Shown: piece by piece, positions 1-8,547 of the stretch
Numbering within the stretch: the first letter of the stretch is position 1
Layout: every line of letters starts with the position of its first letter
Origin: Chloroflexota bacterium
GTDB taxonomy: Bacteria > Chloroflexota > Anaerolineae > Aggregatilineales > J027
Assembly: GCA_016234595.1 (NCBI GenBank)
Contig: JACRBG010000014.1
Coordinates: 17,230 to 81,229 of the forward strand
DNA: 64,000 bases
Reading direction: 5' to 3'
Program-made: the position numbers and the translations under genes
Notes under the pieces: model-generated
Told to the model about the DNA's origin: nothing
Seen by the model: the letters and a program-made list of their open reading frames with translations, nothing else
Database searches by the model: none

Positions 1-190
1 GGGCCAACACAGCGCGGTAATCATCGTATAGATTAGCATCGGCCAAACCAAACCACTCCTGACCGATTTTGCGGCGGGCTTCGGTGACATCGGCGAGGGC
101 TACTAGTTCAACATCCGGAAGGATGGTGAGGGCGGGTTTGTGCCCATAACTGACGACGTTGCCACAGCCAATTAAGCCTACTTTTAACAT
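1..190 (-). CDS. Gfo/Idh/MocA family oxidoreductase, N-terminal fragment
   Basis: Only the first 63 residues are in the window; the gene runs off the left edge. The visible part is a dinucleotide-binding N-terminus: a short beta strand, the Rossmann motif GLIGCGNV, then a second strand ending in the acidic residue of ALADV that would contact the nicotinamide nucleotide ribose. This arrangement is typical of NAD(P)-dependent Gfo/Idh/MocA sugar dehydrogenases. The ATG at 190 is preceded by a strong GAGGAGG ribosome binding site six bases upstream, so the start is well supported. The substrate cannot be told without the C-terminal domain. Confidence 0.85.
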   Translation of the reverse strand, partial: MLKVGLIGCGNVVSYGHKPALTILPDVELVALADVTEARRKIGQEWFGLADANLYDDYRAVLA

Positions 191-305
191 AAAAAACCTC
201 CTCTAAATTTAAAACCATTATTAAGCCATGAGGGTGATAGTAATTTGAATCTAGGGCATACTATACTTTCAATGTGTTGATAAACCCAAATTGGTAAATG
301 GCCCA

Positions 306-1019
306 ATGTCTCATCAGATTATGGTTGGTTCGGCGACGATAGAATACGAAGTTATCTATAGCAAACGCAAAACTATTTCAATTCAGGTCTATCCTGATGG
401 TCGAGTGGTGGTACGAGCGCCTATTGGGGTGAAGCAAGTCAAAATAGAACCATTTGTATTGAAGCGGGCCGCGTGGGTTTTAAAACATCAACGCCATTTT
501 CAAGAAAGGCCAGTAGCACGGCCCACTCCACGACGTTATGCGGAGGGTGAAACTTATCATTTATTAGGGCGAGCCTATCCCCTGAAAATTGTAGAGGGTC
601 GTAAAGAAGGGGCACAGTTGGATGAGGAATTTTTGACGGTGAGGGTGGCTAATATCGTTGATACACCACGTATCGCGGTTTTAATTAATCGGTGGTATCG
701 AATTGAGGCTGAGCGAATTTTTGCTGAACGATTGGCGGCCTGTTTTCCGAAGGTGGAATGGTTTGGGGTTGAATACCCAAAACTGACCATCCGCGATATG
801 AAATCGCGTTGGGGCAGTTGCAGCGCCAAGAAAAAAATCTCGCTCAACCTAAAATTAGTCCAGATGGCCGAAGAACTGATTGATTATGTGGTGCTGCATG
901 AGCTGTGCCATTTAAAGGAACTGAACCACAGCCCCGCGTTTTATGCCTTGATGGATCAAGCGTTACCTGATTGGCGTGAGCGACGACAACGCTTGAATCA
1001 AGCACCAGTGACAGTTTAG
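306..1019 (+). CDS. YgjP-type (SprT-like) zinc metallopeptidase
   Basis: The protein of about 237 residues belongs to the YgjP/DUF45 metal-dependent hydrolase family. The C-terminal half carries the family signature: a WGSCS motif followed about 30 residues later by the zinc-binding HELCHLKELNH motif (HExxH plus a third His). The N-terminal half is a beta-rich domain with the typical SKRKTISIQV stretch. The physiological role of the family is poorly defined. Two starts are possible, TTG at 291 or ATG at 306, and neither has a clear ribosome binding site; ATG was chosen because homologues begin close to this point. A TATACT -10-like hexamer lies at 262-267. The gene is divergent from the oxidoreductase fragment and converges on the hybrid kinase. 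Confidence 0.85.
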   Translation: MSHQIMVGSATIEYEVIYSKRKTISIQVYPDGRVVVRAPIGVKQVKIEPFVLKRAAWVLKHQRHFQERPVARPTPRRYAEGETYHLLGRAYPLKIVEGRKEGAQLDEEFLTVRVANIVDTPRIAVLINRWYRIEAERIFAERLAACFPKVEWFGVEYPKLTIRDMKSRWGSCSAKKKISLNLKLVQMAEELIDYVVLHELCHLKELNHSPAFYALMDQALPDWRERRQRLNQAPVTV

Positions 1020-1028
1020 ATCTTTGCT

Positions 1029-2120
1029 TTACACCACAATGCACACGGTCGTGCCTTTTTCATATTCACTTTCGATAGAAAATTGCCCGCCATAAACTTC
1101 GGTCAGGCGTCGGGCAATCACCAGCCCTAGGCCTGCGCCTTGCTGTTCGTGGATGTGACGATCAAACTGCACCATGCCGCCAATTTTGCTTAATTGGTCG
1201 GGTCGCATCCCCCAGCCATGATCGGTAATCCAAATGCGATAACCCTGCGCTTCGGGTTGCCCAATAATTGAAATGGCTGAGCCTTGCTGAGAAAATTTAA
1301 AGGCATTGTCCACCAACTCTTCGGCGATTTTTTCAAGATCATCCCCAAGGATGTGGGCAACACCGGGGGGAAGCTCCACCGTTAAATCATTAAATCGGTT
1401 GTACTGGATCGCTTTGTTATGGCTGACACGGCTAAAAATATCAGCGGGATCAGCCGTAGTTTGGCCTTTATATTGATTGATTAGGGCGCGTCTTTCAGGA
1501 TCGAGGCCCATAATTTCTAGCTGGGTATATAGTAAGTAGTTTTGCACGATGCGGAAGAGACGGTAGCTCGATTTTTGGATATTTTGCAGCATCCGCAAGA
1601 CCTGCTTGGTGTCAAAATCCTCAAAATCATTCACTAGCAAATCTACGTAACCAATAATGCCCGTCAGGGGGGTGCGAAGCTCGTGGGGCATCATGCTGAC
1701 CACCGAATTTCGGAGGGTGCTTACTTCCTGTTCGGCTCGTTGCTTTAGTTCGGCCTGTTTTTCTAGCCGCATCGAGACGGAATTAAGTAAATCGATGGGA
1801 TTAAACGGTTTAAAGAGATAATCATCCGCGCCAAATGACATGCCTTTACGCTGATCGGAATAATCAGTGCGGGCGGTTAGGAAAATAAAGGGGATGGCCG
1901 CCATATTTTTGTCTTCGCGGAGGGAGAGTAGGAAGCCGAAACCATCGAGTTCTGGCATCATAATGTCGGAGATAATGAGGTCAGGGAGGTATTGGCGGGC
2001 CATTTCCAAGCCTTCTCGCCCATTTTGAGCCGTGATGACGGAATAGTTTTTGAAAGTCAGAATTTCAGCGATGTCTTCCCGTAGGTGATGGTCGTCTTCT
2101 ACTATCAAGATGGTTGCCAT
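1029..2120 (-). CDS. Response regulator-histidine kinase fusion (REC-HisKA-HATPase)
   Basis: This 363-residue soluble protein has a receiver domain first (residues 1-120: acidic pair EDD, phospho-acceptor in LIISDIMMP, Lys in LFKPF), then a coiled linker, a dimerisation domain with the H-box PHELRTPLTG, and an ATPase domain with an N-box (ELVDNAFKF), G1 (ITDHGWGM) and G2 (GAGLGLVIA). It has no membrane segment. The order, with the receiver upstream of the kinase, is that of a cytoplasmic kinase whose activity is set by phosphorylation of its own receiver. The ATG at 2120 has a GAGGAA site upstream. It lies next to a lone receiver protein and a membrane kinase/regulator pair on the same strand, so these may form one phosphorelay. 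Confidence 0.9.
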   Translation of the reverse strand: MATILIVEDDHHLREDIAEILTFKNYSVITAQNGREGLEMARQYLPDLIISDIMMPELDGFGFLLSLREDKNMAAIPFIFLTARTDYSDQRKGMSFGADDYLFKPFNPIDLLNSVSMRLEKQAELKQRAEQEVSTLRNSVVSMMPHELRTPLTGIIGYVDLLVNDFEDFDTKQVLRMLQNIQKSSYRLFRIVQNYLLYTQLEIMGLDPERRALINQYKGQTTADPADIFSRVSHNKAIQYNRFNDLTVELPPGVAHILGDDLEKIAEELVDNAFKFSQQGSAISIIGQPEAQGYRIWITDHGWGMRPDQLSKIGGMVQFDRHIHEQQGAGLGLVIARRLTEVYGGQFSIESEYEKGTTVCIVV

Positions 2121-2239
2121 GTCTATTCCTCAAAAAAATTAGGTCTATAGCTCCTATTATTAGGGTTTGTCTTTTGAGGACAAGTTTTTTCGGCAATAGG
2201 TGACAATAGCAAAGAATGGGTGGGGAACCGAACGAGGTA

Positions 2240-2665
2240 TTAACCCGCGTACCAAACGTGTTGACCATTGATTAGGTCGGCTACCTGCTGGGGAAATAAG
2301 GTGAGTTTCACTGGCTTGCTGATATAACCGGTAAAGCCTTTGGCACGGGCTTTGGGCATTTCAATAGAGGGGTCAGCCGCAGAAAGCATAGCGATGGGAA
2401 TAAGATTGAAATCCGGGATTTGGCGAATGTTATCGAAAAGATCATAGCCGTTTGTATTGCCCGCAAACATTAGATCGAGCAGGATGAGATTGATGGGCAT
2501 ACATGATTGTAAACGCGAAATAAGATCGGTCTCATCGCCCCAGCGCTCAAAATAGACCTTGGCGCCTTGTTGTTCCAAAATCATCTGAACAAGGGCCAGA
2601 TTGGAAACATTATCCTCGACATAGAATATGCGTTTTTCTTCGAGCGGAAGCATGAGTTTTACCAT
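2240..2665 (-). CDS. Stand-alone receiver-domain protein (CheY-like)
   Basis: This 141-residue protein is a single receiver domain. Visible landmarks are the acidic pair in FYVEDN, the phospho-acceptor Asp in ILLDLMF, a Ser in the switch position (MLSAAD) and Lys in YISKPV. There is no output domain, so it would pass phosphate on or act by protein contact. It lies between two histidine kinases transcribed in the same direction and is the obvious candidate for a shared phosphate shuttle. The start is ATG 2665 or ATG 2653; no convincing ribosome binding site separates them. Confidence 0.88.
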   Translation of the reverse strand: MVKLMLPLEEKRIFYVEDNVSNLALVQMILEQQGAKVYFERWGDETDLISRLQSCMPINLILLDLMFAGNTNGYDLFDNIRQIPDFNLIPIAMLSAADPSIEMPKARAKGFTGYISKPVKLTLFPQQVADLINGQHVWYAG

Positions 2666-2758
2666 CAGGTCAATCTAAGGGCGGAATTGCCTAAAGATAC
2701 AGTTTAGGGTATTGCTCAACTAAAATCGCCTAGCTAAACAGAGAGTTTTGGAAACCAA

Positions 2759-2786
2759 TAGACCTGTCCAACTAGACAGGTCTATA
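2759..2786. terminator. Inverted repeat after sensor kinase gene
   Basis: An 11-bp perfect inverted repeat (ATAGACCTGTC, six-base loop, GACAGGTCTAT) lies in the 148-bp gap downstream of the minus-strand kinase gene. On the minus strand it is followed only by a weakly T-rich stretch, so it may be a poor terminator or an RNA-stabilising stem rather than a classical rho-independent terminator. Confidence 0.45.
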
Positions 2787-2813
2787 AGTAAAGCTGAGGA
2801 GAATTTGGAAAGA

Positions 2814-4655
2814 CTATAGGCCAGCAGCTTCGGGTTGCATCATTGCCAGTAATTCGGCGGATTGGACGGGCAGGGTTACAAAAAAAGTTGCGCCGTCGCC
2901 GGATTCGCTTTCGAGCCATAACCGACCGCCATGTGCTTCGACGAGTCGCCGGGTGATAGGCAGGCCCAGACCTGTTCCTCCCCCGCTCTTGAGGCCTGCT
3001 TTGGACTGGCGGAAGGGTTCAAAAACAAGGGTTTGATCTTGGGGAGGGATACCGGGGCCGGTGTCGCTGACCATAAAAAGTAGCTCGTTGTCGCGTTTTT
3101 TGACGCTTAAGGTGATGCTGCCCTTGTCTGTAAATTTGGCGGCATTGGAGATGAGATTTAGGAGAATTTGGCGAATACGGCGCTTATCGCCCATCATGAT
3201 AGGCAAATCGTCGTCAATATCCGTAATAAATTGAATAGGCTTGTCTTTGATGAGGGCCTCAGCAGTGGCAATGACAGTGGTCAGTTCTTGGGATAAATTG
3301 ACATCATCCTCTACAAACAGATGCATCATGCCCGCTTCGATTTTAGTAATGTCTAAGATATCGTTGATGAGAGCCAGCAAGTGCCGCCCACTGCTTAATA
3401 CTTTTTCGAGCGCGTCTTTTTGACGTTCATTCAGTGGGCCAAACATCCCCATTGTCAAAAATTCGGTGAAATTCAGGATAGCGCCCAGCGGGGTTCGCAG
3501 TTCGTGGCTCATGCTGGCAAGAAACTGAGATTTGGTTTTGTCGGCGCTTTTAGCAGCATCCCAAGCGATTTGTAATTCATGGTTGGCGGTTTCAAGCTCA
3601 AGGCTACGCTGGTGGATTTCAGCTTGGTTTTTGACTTGTTGGGTAACATTATGGATCAAGACGAGGCGGCCAATCAAGCGTTGGCGGTGGTCATAGAGGG
3701 GTGAGATATTGACTTCTAGATGCTGTTCCCCAACAGTGATTTGATCGCGCAGGTTTTGGATATTACGATATTTTTCAAGAAGATCGTGCCAGCGCGAAAA
3801 CACGACTTCGATGGGTTGACCAATGACCAGACGACTGGGTTGTCTTATCAAGACTTCAGCGGCGGGATTGAGATCTATTACGCGATTAATTTGGTCAATG
3901 ACGATAACGGCATCTCTGATATTTTCAATGATTGTGTCACGGGCGATGGGGACAGCATCTAATAGACTGAAACGGAATAGGCCCCACGCTAAAACCGCAT
4001 TACCCAAAGCGAAAGTAAAAGGGGTTATATCCCGTTGCCCAGCAATAGTAAAAACCTCCGCCAAAGTGACGAAGCCACCCATTATTGGAATGAGAAAGCC
4101 GACCAATAAGATAATGATTTGCTGGCTATAGAAATGTTTGGAATTGCGGAGCGCTTTTGCCAGATACCAGAGACCGATTAGGGTCAACCCATAGACATTT
4201 AGAATCCAAAGGGGGAAACCACTATGGAAATCATAATCTAGGGTATCGAAAGGCGGATTTTTGATTAGCCGCGACTCCGAGGCCATGATATGGTGCAGGC
4301 TGTTGGTGAAGATCAGCAACAAAAAACCAAGGTTGATGGTTACGAGGAAAGAGATCAATCGCCGTGAATTTCGCAGGGGGTTTTGGACATAATGCAGGAC
4401 AAAGAGGAACATGCTGAGGGGTATAAATGTGGACGGTATCCACTGGAAGTTATCCCAAAACAGCTTGGATTGCAGACTTGAACTCGCTAGTTCAAAAATA
4501 TAGCCTGCGATCCATAATGATTGGCTGACTACTAAACCTGTAAAATATACTCCACCACTGACTTGCCGATGATCCCAAGCGTAGACTGCAATGCCAACAG
4601 AGATAATCAGTGAGATGATATAGGGGACTAGATAGGGTAGTGTTGATGAATTCAT
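2814..4655 (-). CDS. 7TM-PAS sensor histidine kinase
   Basis: This protein of about 613 residues begins with seven predicted hydrophobic helices (residues 1-220) of the histidine-kinase 7TM type, then a PAS domain (about 230-340) and a coiled coil. The transmitter carries the H-box SHELRTPLGA, N-box (LISNAAKF), G1 (VSDTGPGIP) and G2 (GGGTGLGLPI). It would autophosphorylate on the H-box His in response to a membrane or PAS-sensed signal. The start was set at ATG 4655, seven bases after the stop of the preceding response regulator and right behind a GGGGGG ribosome binding site; an upstream in-frame start at 4688 would lie inside that gene. The two genes are co-transcribed and form a cognate pair. 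Confidence 0.92.
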   Translation of the reverse strand: MNSSTLPYLVPYIISLIISVGIAVYAWDHRQVSGGVYFTGLVVSQSLWIAGYIFELASSSLQSKLFWDNFQWIPSTFIPLSMFLFVLHYVQNPLRNSRRLISFLVTINLGFLLLIFTNSLHHIMASESRLIKNPPFDTLDYDFHSGFPLWILNVYGLTLIGLWYLAKALRNSKHFYSQQIIILLVGFLIPIMGGFVTLAEVFTIAGQRDITPFTFALGNAVLAWGLFRFSLLDAVPIARDTIIENIRDAVIVIDQINRVIDLNPAAEVLIRQPSRLVIGQPIEVVFSRWHDLLEKYRNIQNLRDQITVGEQHLEVNISPLYDHRQRLIGRLVLIHNVTQQVKNQAEIHQRSLELETANHELQIAWDAAKSADKTKSQFLASMSHELRTPLGAILNFTEFLTMGMFGPLNERQKDALEKVLSSGRHLLALINDILDITKIEAGMMHLFVEDDVNLSQELTTVIATAEALIKDKPIQFITDIDDDLPIMMGDKRRIRQILLNLISNAAKFTDKGSITLSVKKRDNELLFMVSDTGPGIPPQDQTLVFEPFRQSKAGLKSGGGTGLGLPITRRLVEAHGGRLWLESESGDGATFFVTLPVQSAELLAMMQPEAAGL

Positions 4656-4662
4656 AACCCCC

Positions 4663-5301
4663 CTAAACAAGATTATTTTTAGCGGCAAGAACGATAGCCT
4701 CAGCGCGGGTGTCGACCCCTATTTTGGCGATGACATTGTTGATATGGAATTTGACAGTGGATTGGCTGATGGTAAGGGTATGGGCGATTTCAGCATTATT
4801 TTGACCTTGGGCCATTAAACGCAGAATTTCAAGTTCGCGCTGGGTCAGACCAAACCGCTGAGATGGCTCAGAATGGTCGGATTTGAGCAGGACACGGGCT
4901 ACCTCCTGCGAAAACACGGCACTTCCATCGAAAGTGGTGCGAATCGTATTGGCAAGGTCGCTGGCGATGGCATCTTTCAGAACATAGCCGGAAGCGCCGT
5001 TTTGCAGAATGGTGTGGATAGTATCATCATCTTGAAAACTGGATACCACTAGAATTTTAATATTGGGGTATTTTTTGCGGATGAGCTTAGTGGCCTCGAC
5101 ACCACTCATTCCGGGCATGACGACATCCATCAAAATAACATCAGGTGTTAATTCTTCACATAAGGCTAGGGCCTCTTCACCGCGACTCCCATGACCTATC
5201 AAGGCAATATCGTCGAGATTATGAAGGGCCATTGTAACGGCGTCGTGCACACGGGCATGATCATCTATCAAAATAACGCGAATAATTTTTGTGGCAGGCA
5301 C
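4663..5301 (-). CDS. NarL/FixJ-family response regulator
   Basis: This 212-residue regulator has an N-terminal receiver (DDHARVHDAV, phospho-acceptor in ILMDVVMPG, Lys in YVLKDA) and a C-terminal LuxR-type helix-turn-helix (residues about 145-205; LTQRELEILRLMAQG, then STVKFHINNVIAKIG). It would bind DNA after phosphorylation by the 7TM kinase encoded directly downstream. The GTG start at 5301 has an ideal GGAGG five bases upstream. Targets are not evident from the window. Confidence 0.93.
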   Translation of the reverse strand: MPATKIIRVILIDDHARVHDAVTMALHNLDDIALIGHGSRGEEALALCEELTPDVILMDVVMPGMSGVEATKLIRKKYPNIKILVVSSFQDDDTIHTILQNGASGYVLKDAIASDLANTIRTTFDGSAVFSQEVARVLLKSDHSEPSQRFGLTQRELEILRLMAQGQNNAEIAHTLTISQSTVKFHINNVIAKIGVDTRAEAIVLAAKNNLV

Positions 5302-5386
5302 AATCGCCTCCTAAAAATGTTCTTCTAGGTAAAATTTTACCCCAAATACACATAAGGATGCAGTTAGATTTGATAAACTCCGGGAA

Positions 5387-5412
5387 TAGGGGAGAAACAG
5401 AATCCTCCCCTA
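5387..5412. terminator. Stem-loop downstream of glycosyltransferase gene
   Basis: An 8-bp inverted repeat (TAGGGGAG / CTCCCCTA, ten-base loop) lies just past the stop codon of the GT39-like gene on the minus strand. It is GC-rich enough to stall polymerase but is not followed by a run of T, so termination is only probable. Confidence 0.4.
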
Positions 5413-5416
5413 AATA

Positions 5417-7300
5417 TTAGTTGATAGTGAATTGTTGCAGGGTGGCCCAATCACAAGAGGCTGCTGATTGTTTGGAGCAGTCGGTTTGTAAGGGGCTATT
5501 CTGCGCGGCGTAATAATAGACTTTGACGCCGAGGGTGTAACTGCCGGGGGGTAAATCGTCGGGAAGCGCAAGCTGGTGCTGATCATATTGAAAATGCCCC
5601 GGTGTCCAGGTTGAGGTTTGGGCCTTGCCATCCAGTGGGGGGCCGTCGTGCTGGGCGACGAGTTGCCCGGTGGCGGTGTTTAGAACAAACACCGAAACAC
5701 TGTAATCCAGCGGGGGTTGAACTTCAGCCGTCCACCACAAGGTCGCGGTGATTGTCTCACCGGGATTTAAATCCCCTTGGACTGCGAATTTACGCAAGGC
5801 AAAAACCGCTTGGGTATCATCGTGATAGGTGGTAAAGACATCATCGGTCAGGCGGTCATAACGATAGGAATAGAGCTTGGCTCCTTCGTGTACCACATAA
5901 GGGGCAGCAGTGCGTTGGAAACCCGCTTGCTCGAAAATGCCGAAATAATCACCATATTTACTGGGTTCATCACCCCAATAGACCAACCAAAACGCATCTA
6001 AGTCGCGGACGTAGGTCAATAAATAGGGCAAAAATTGAGTGTTGTATTGGTCCGCTGTTTCACGAATCGACAGCCAAGGCGTGTTTTGGCCCATTTGCTG
6101 CTCGACATAGTAGCGTACTGAAAAATCGCCGACCCAAATATCCATCAAAACAGGCTCGCCGGGGTTGTGAAATTCGGTGATGTTGTGGGTTACTTCGCGC
6201 CATGGGGGTTTCAATTGGCGAGTATCTATAGTGGTGAGGCTCATCACTATAAAAACACCCACCAGAAATAGACGCAAATTTGACTGTAAATTGGCGAGGC
6301 CGTGCCCAACTAGAAGTGCGATGGCAGGAGTAACAACTAGGAAGTTGCGCACGGTCAGGAATTGGCGTTCCTGATTCATATAGACGGTGATGCCCGTATA
6401 GGCCACCAGCCAAAACACCGCAAAAAACGTGGGGCCGAGAGGGTGAAATTTCAGCTTGGTGAGCCCCTGCTGGTAACAAATCCAGACCAGACCGAGAGTC
6501 AATAGAAACAGGGTAATGGCATATTGTTTACCAAAAAGAGCATCACGTACCATGAGGTAGGTGGCATAGGTATTGGGTAGCGCATTCAAATAATAAAGCG
6601 GAGTTACCCAGCGCACCTGATTTTGCCGATACATCACAGGTAGCCAAGGGGCAAAGGCGATGCCGACAGCAATCAAGTGGAATATGGCCCAACGCAGGCG
6701 ATGGAATGGGCGGACAAATAGACACAGATGCAAAATTTGGCAGACGAATACAAAACCACCCAAATAATGGGAGTAGAGCAACGCCGTTGAAAGCAAGACA
6801 TAACCAATGCGTGTGCCACGCGAGGGCGCATCGGTTTTAATCAGGCGAAAATAGAACCAACAGCTTAAGACGATGAAGGTTGCCATTTGGGCGTAGTGGC
6901 GGACATCTTGGGAAAGGTCAATGTGATGGTCAGACAGGGCCAAAAACAGGGCCGCTAGGATGCCAGCCGTCGTGCCAAACATGCTTTTCCCAAGTTGGTA
7001 GATGCCTGCTACCGCGATAATGCCCGTCAGAACAGAAAGCATTCGCAGCCCAAACTCGGTGCTACCAGCTACTTCGCGCCACAAATGGATGGCGACAAAA
7101 TAGAGTGGGGGATGTTGGTCGAAAGCCATACGCTGGACGATAGCGGGGATGGTGGGGCCTTTGGATAAGACCAGTGTCCAGCCTTCGTCCTCCCACAAAC
7201 TACGTGTACCTAAATCATGAATACGAAGCGCTGCTGCTAGTAACAAAATGCCAATGAGTAGCAGGCGCGAATGATTTTTATTGAAGGTTGGTAATTCCAT
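5417..7300 (-). CDS. GT39/ArnT-like membrane glycosyltransferase
   Basis: This 627-residue integral membrane protein has about ten or more hydrophobic helices in residues 10-360, followed by a soluble region of about 260 residues. The first extracytoplasmic loop holds the acidic motif LWEDEGWT typical of polyisoprenyl-phosphate-dependent PMT/ArnT-type glycosyltransferases (GT39/GT83 superfamily), followed by FDQHPPLYF. Such enzymes transfer a sugar from a lipid carrier on the outer face of the membrane. The acceptor is unknown. The gene starts 41 bases after the TIR-domain gene on the same strand and is probably in its operon. Confidence 0.85.
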   Translation of the reverse strand: MELPTFNKNHSRLLLIGILLLAAALRIHDLGTRSLWEDEGWTLVLSKGPTIPAIVQRMAFDQHPPLYFVAIHLWREVAGSTEFGLRMLSVLTGIIAVAGIYQLGKSMFGTTAGILAALFLALSDHHIDLSQDVRHYAQMATFIVLSCWFYFRLIKTDAPSRGTRIGYVLLSTALLYSHYLGGFVFVCQILHLCLFVRPFHRLRWAIFHLIAVGIAFAPWLPVMYRQNQVRWVTPLYYLNALPNTYATYLMVRDALFGKQYAITLFLLTLGLVWICYQQGLTKLKFHPLGPTFFAVFWLVAYTGITVYMNQERQFLTVRNFLVVTPAIALLVGHGLANLQSNLRLFLVGVFIVMSLTTIDTRQLKPPWREVTHNITEFHNPGEPVLMDIWVGDFSVRYYVEQQMGQNTPWLSIRETADQYNTQFLPYLLTYVRDLDAFWLVYWGDEPSKYGDYFGIFEQAGFQRTAAPYVVHEGAKLYSYRYDRLTDDVFTTYHDDTQAVFALRKFAVQGDLNPGETITATLWWTAEVQPPLDYSVSVFVLNTATGQLVAQHDGPPLDGKAQTSTWTPGHFQYDQHQLALPDDLPPGSYTLGVKVYYYAAQNSPLQTDCSKQSAASCDWATLQQFTIN

Positions 7301-7341
7301 TGGGGTCAGTTCACAAAGGTAGATAGATAATCAATAGACCC

Positions 7342-8427
7342 CTAAACGCTATCACATCGGAGTGAGGATAACCAGCCGATAAACCCACCGGACACGCTAC
7401 CACTGACCGCTGCAATGACAATATCAAGCCCATTTATCTCGTTGAAAAAAGACCCCGCAAGTAGCCCTACGATGCCCAAAATAAGGCCGATGATGCCGCC
7501 TGCGACGACTGGGGCGGGCATATCCCATGCCATACGTCCACCGTCTCGAATGACCACATTGAGATAGGGGAAAATCAACCAGACCAAGACACCGGAAATG
7601 GCATAGGCGATGTTATGGGTAGCAAGGGCTTGCAGGACGGCAATGACCAAACCAAAGGCGGGTACGATCTTCCATTGGGGCGATTGCCATAAGGGCATGG
7701 CGACAACAGGGACAGGCTGTTGAATAGGAGAGGTTGGGGCACGGCTTGGCGTACTGACAGCCTCGGTTGTCTCGGATGCATCGGATTCAGAAGCTTTTTG
7801 GGTAATGTATGAACTAAGCTGGGGAGTATCCGCTTCGGGATTCATGCCCTGAAAGAGTTGCAAGGTGCTGCGAGCAAGAGCTTTGATATTGGATTCGGGG
7901 TCTTTGAAAACAAGATCACGCAGGGTTTGTTCGGCTAAATCACGTACGTCCATATCGGGGGTGTTGCGTAACAAGCCAAGCGCAATCACGGCATCGCGGC
8001 GCGCCACCGCATCATCATTACGAAGGGCTGTTTGAATTTCCTGCGGCAAGACAGGCTCGTGTTTAACAGGCGGTCGCAAATCATCCATAAGGGCTTCAAA
8101 CGAGTCCTGATAGGTTTCAGGATCAGAAAAATCTAACGGGATGCCTTTAAGCTGACGCGGCATGGTTTTGACAGGGCCAGTCCGGACGGCAATCATTTTT
8201 TGCTTGAGATCAGCGGTGGTGCTGAGGGTCGAAATCAGTTTGGCATCCTTTATGGCTGCTTCGGACAAGACAACAATGACATGGGTGGCACGATGGAGGG
8301 CGGCAAACTGTTCATTGGTGTCGGGGTCGCCTGTTGCAACATTTAGCCCTTGTGCTAGTAAATCGGTTGCTAAGTGCTGGGCAAAGTCGGCATCGTCTGT
8401 GGAATGGACAAGATAAATTTGGGTCAT
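7342..8427 (-). CDS. TIR-like domain / HEAT-like / multi-TM protein
   Basis: This 361-residue protein begins with a TIR-like fold (residues 1-115): a first strand YLVHSTDDADFAQHL and a later VIVVLSEAA strand. The region where TIR NADases carry their catalytic Glu (usually after a Ser and a Trp-Cys pair) reads IKDAKLISTL and has no obvious Glu, so enzymatic activity is doubtful. Residues about 125-200 look like HEAT-type helical pairs (RRDAVIALGLL, IKALARSTLQLF). A Ser/Thr/Pro-rich linker leads to four hydrophobic helices (about 250-355). The start is ATG 8427 behind a GGGGAAA site; an earlier in-frame start at 8490 is less likely. It precedes the glycosyltransferase. The role is unknown; a scaffold or signalling function at the membrane is an inference. 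Confidence 0.72.
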   Translation of the reverse strand: MTQIYLVHSTDDADFAQHLATDLLAQGLNVATGDPDTNEQFAALHRATHVIVVLSEAAIKDAKLISTLSTTADLKQKMIAVRTGPVKTMPRQLKGIPLDFSDPETYQDSFEALMDDLRPPVKHEPVLPQEIQTALRNDDAVARRDAVIALGLLRNTPDMDVRDLAEQTLRDLVFKDPESNIKALARSTLQLFQGMNPEADTPQLSSYITQKASESDASETTEAVSTPSRAPTSPIQQPVPVVAMPLWQSPQWKIVPAFGLVIAVLQALATHNIAYAISGVLVWLIFPYLNVVIRDGGRMAWDMPAPVVAGGIIGLILGIVGLLAGSFFNEINGLDIVIAAVSGSVSGGFIGWLSSLRCDSV

Positions 8428-8502
8428 AGATTTTCCCCACCAATCAATAATCAAAGTGGCATAAGAAGGATAACTGTTTCTGCACGACAACGCAAAGCTG
8501 AT

Positions 8503-8508
8503 TATAAT
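8503..8508 (+). promoter_or_regulatory. -10 element upstream of TPR-like protein gene
   Basis: A perfect TATAAT lies 40 bases upstream of the proposed start. The -35 position (CTGCAC at 17 bp or TCTGCA at 18 bp) matches the consensus poorly, so the promoter is only probable. Confidence 0.5.
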
Positions 8509-8547
8509 GGGTGAGCGAAATCATTAAATTCGTGAGGAGTGGGTGAC

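Noticed and set aside
7342..8427. TIR gene as part of a Thoeris, CBASS or similar defence system
   Set aside because: No partner genes such as ThsA, cyclase or SIR2 proteins are nearby, the neighbours are a glycosyltransferase and a TPR-like protein, and the catalytic Glu is not apparent.
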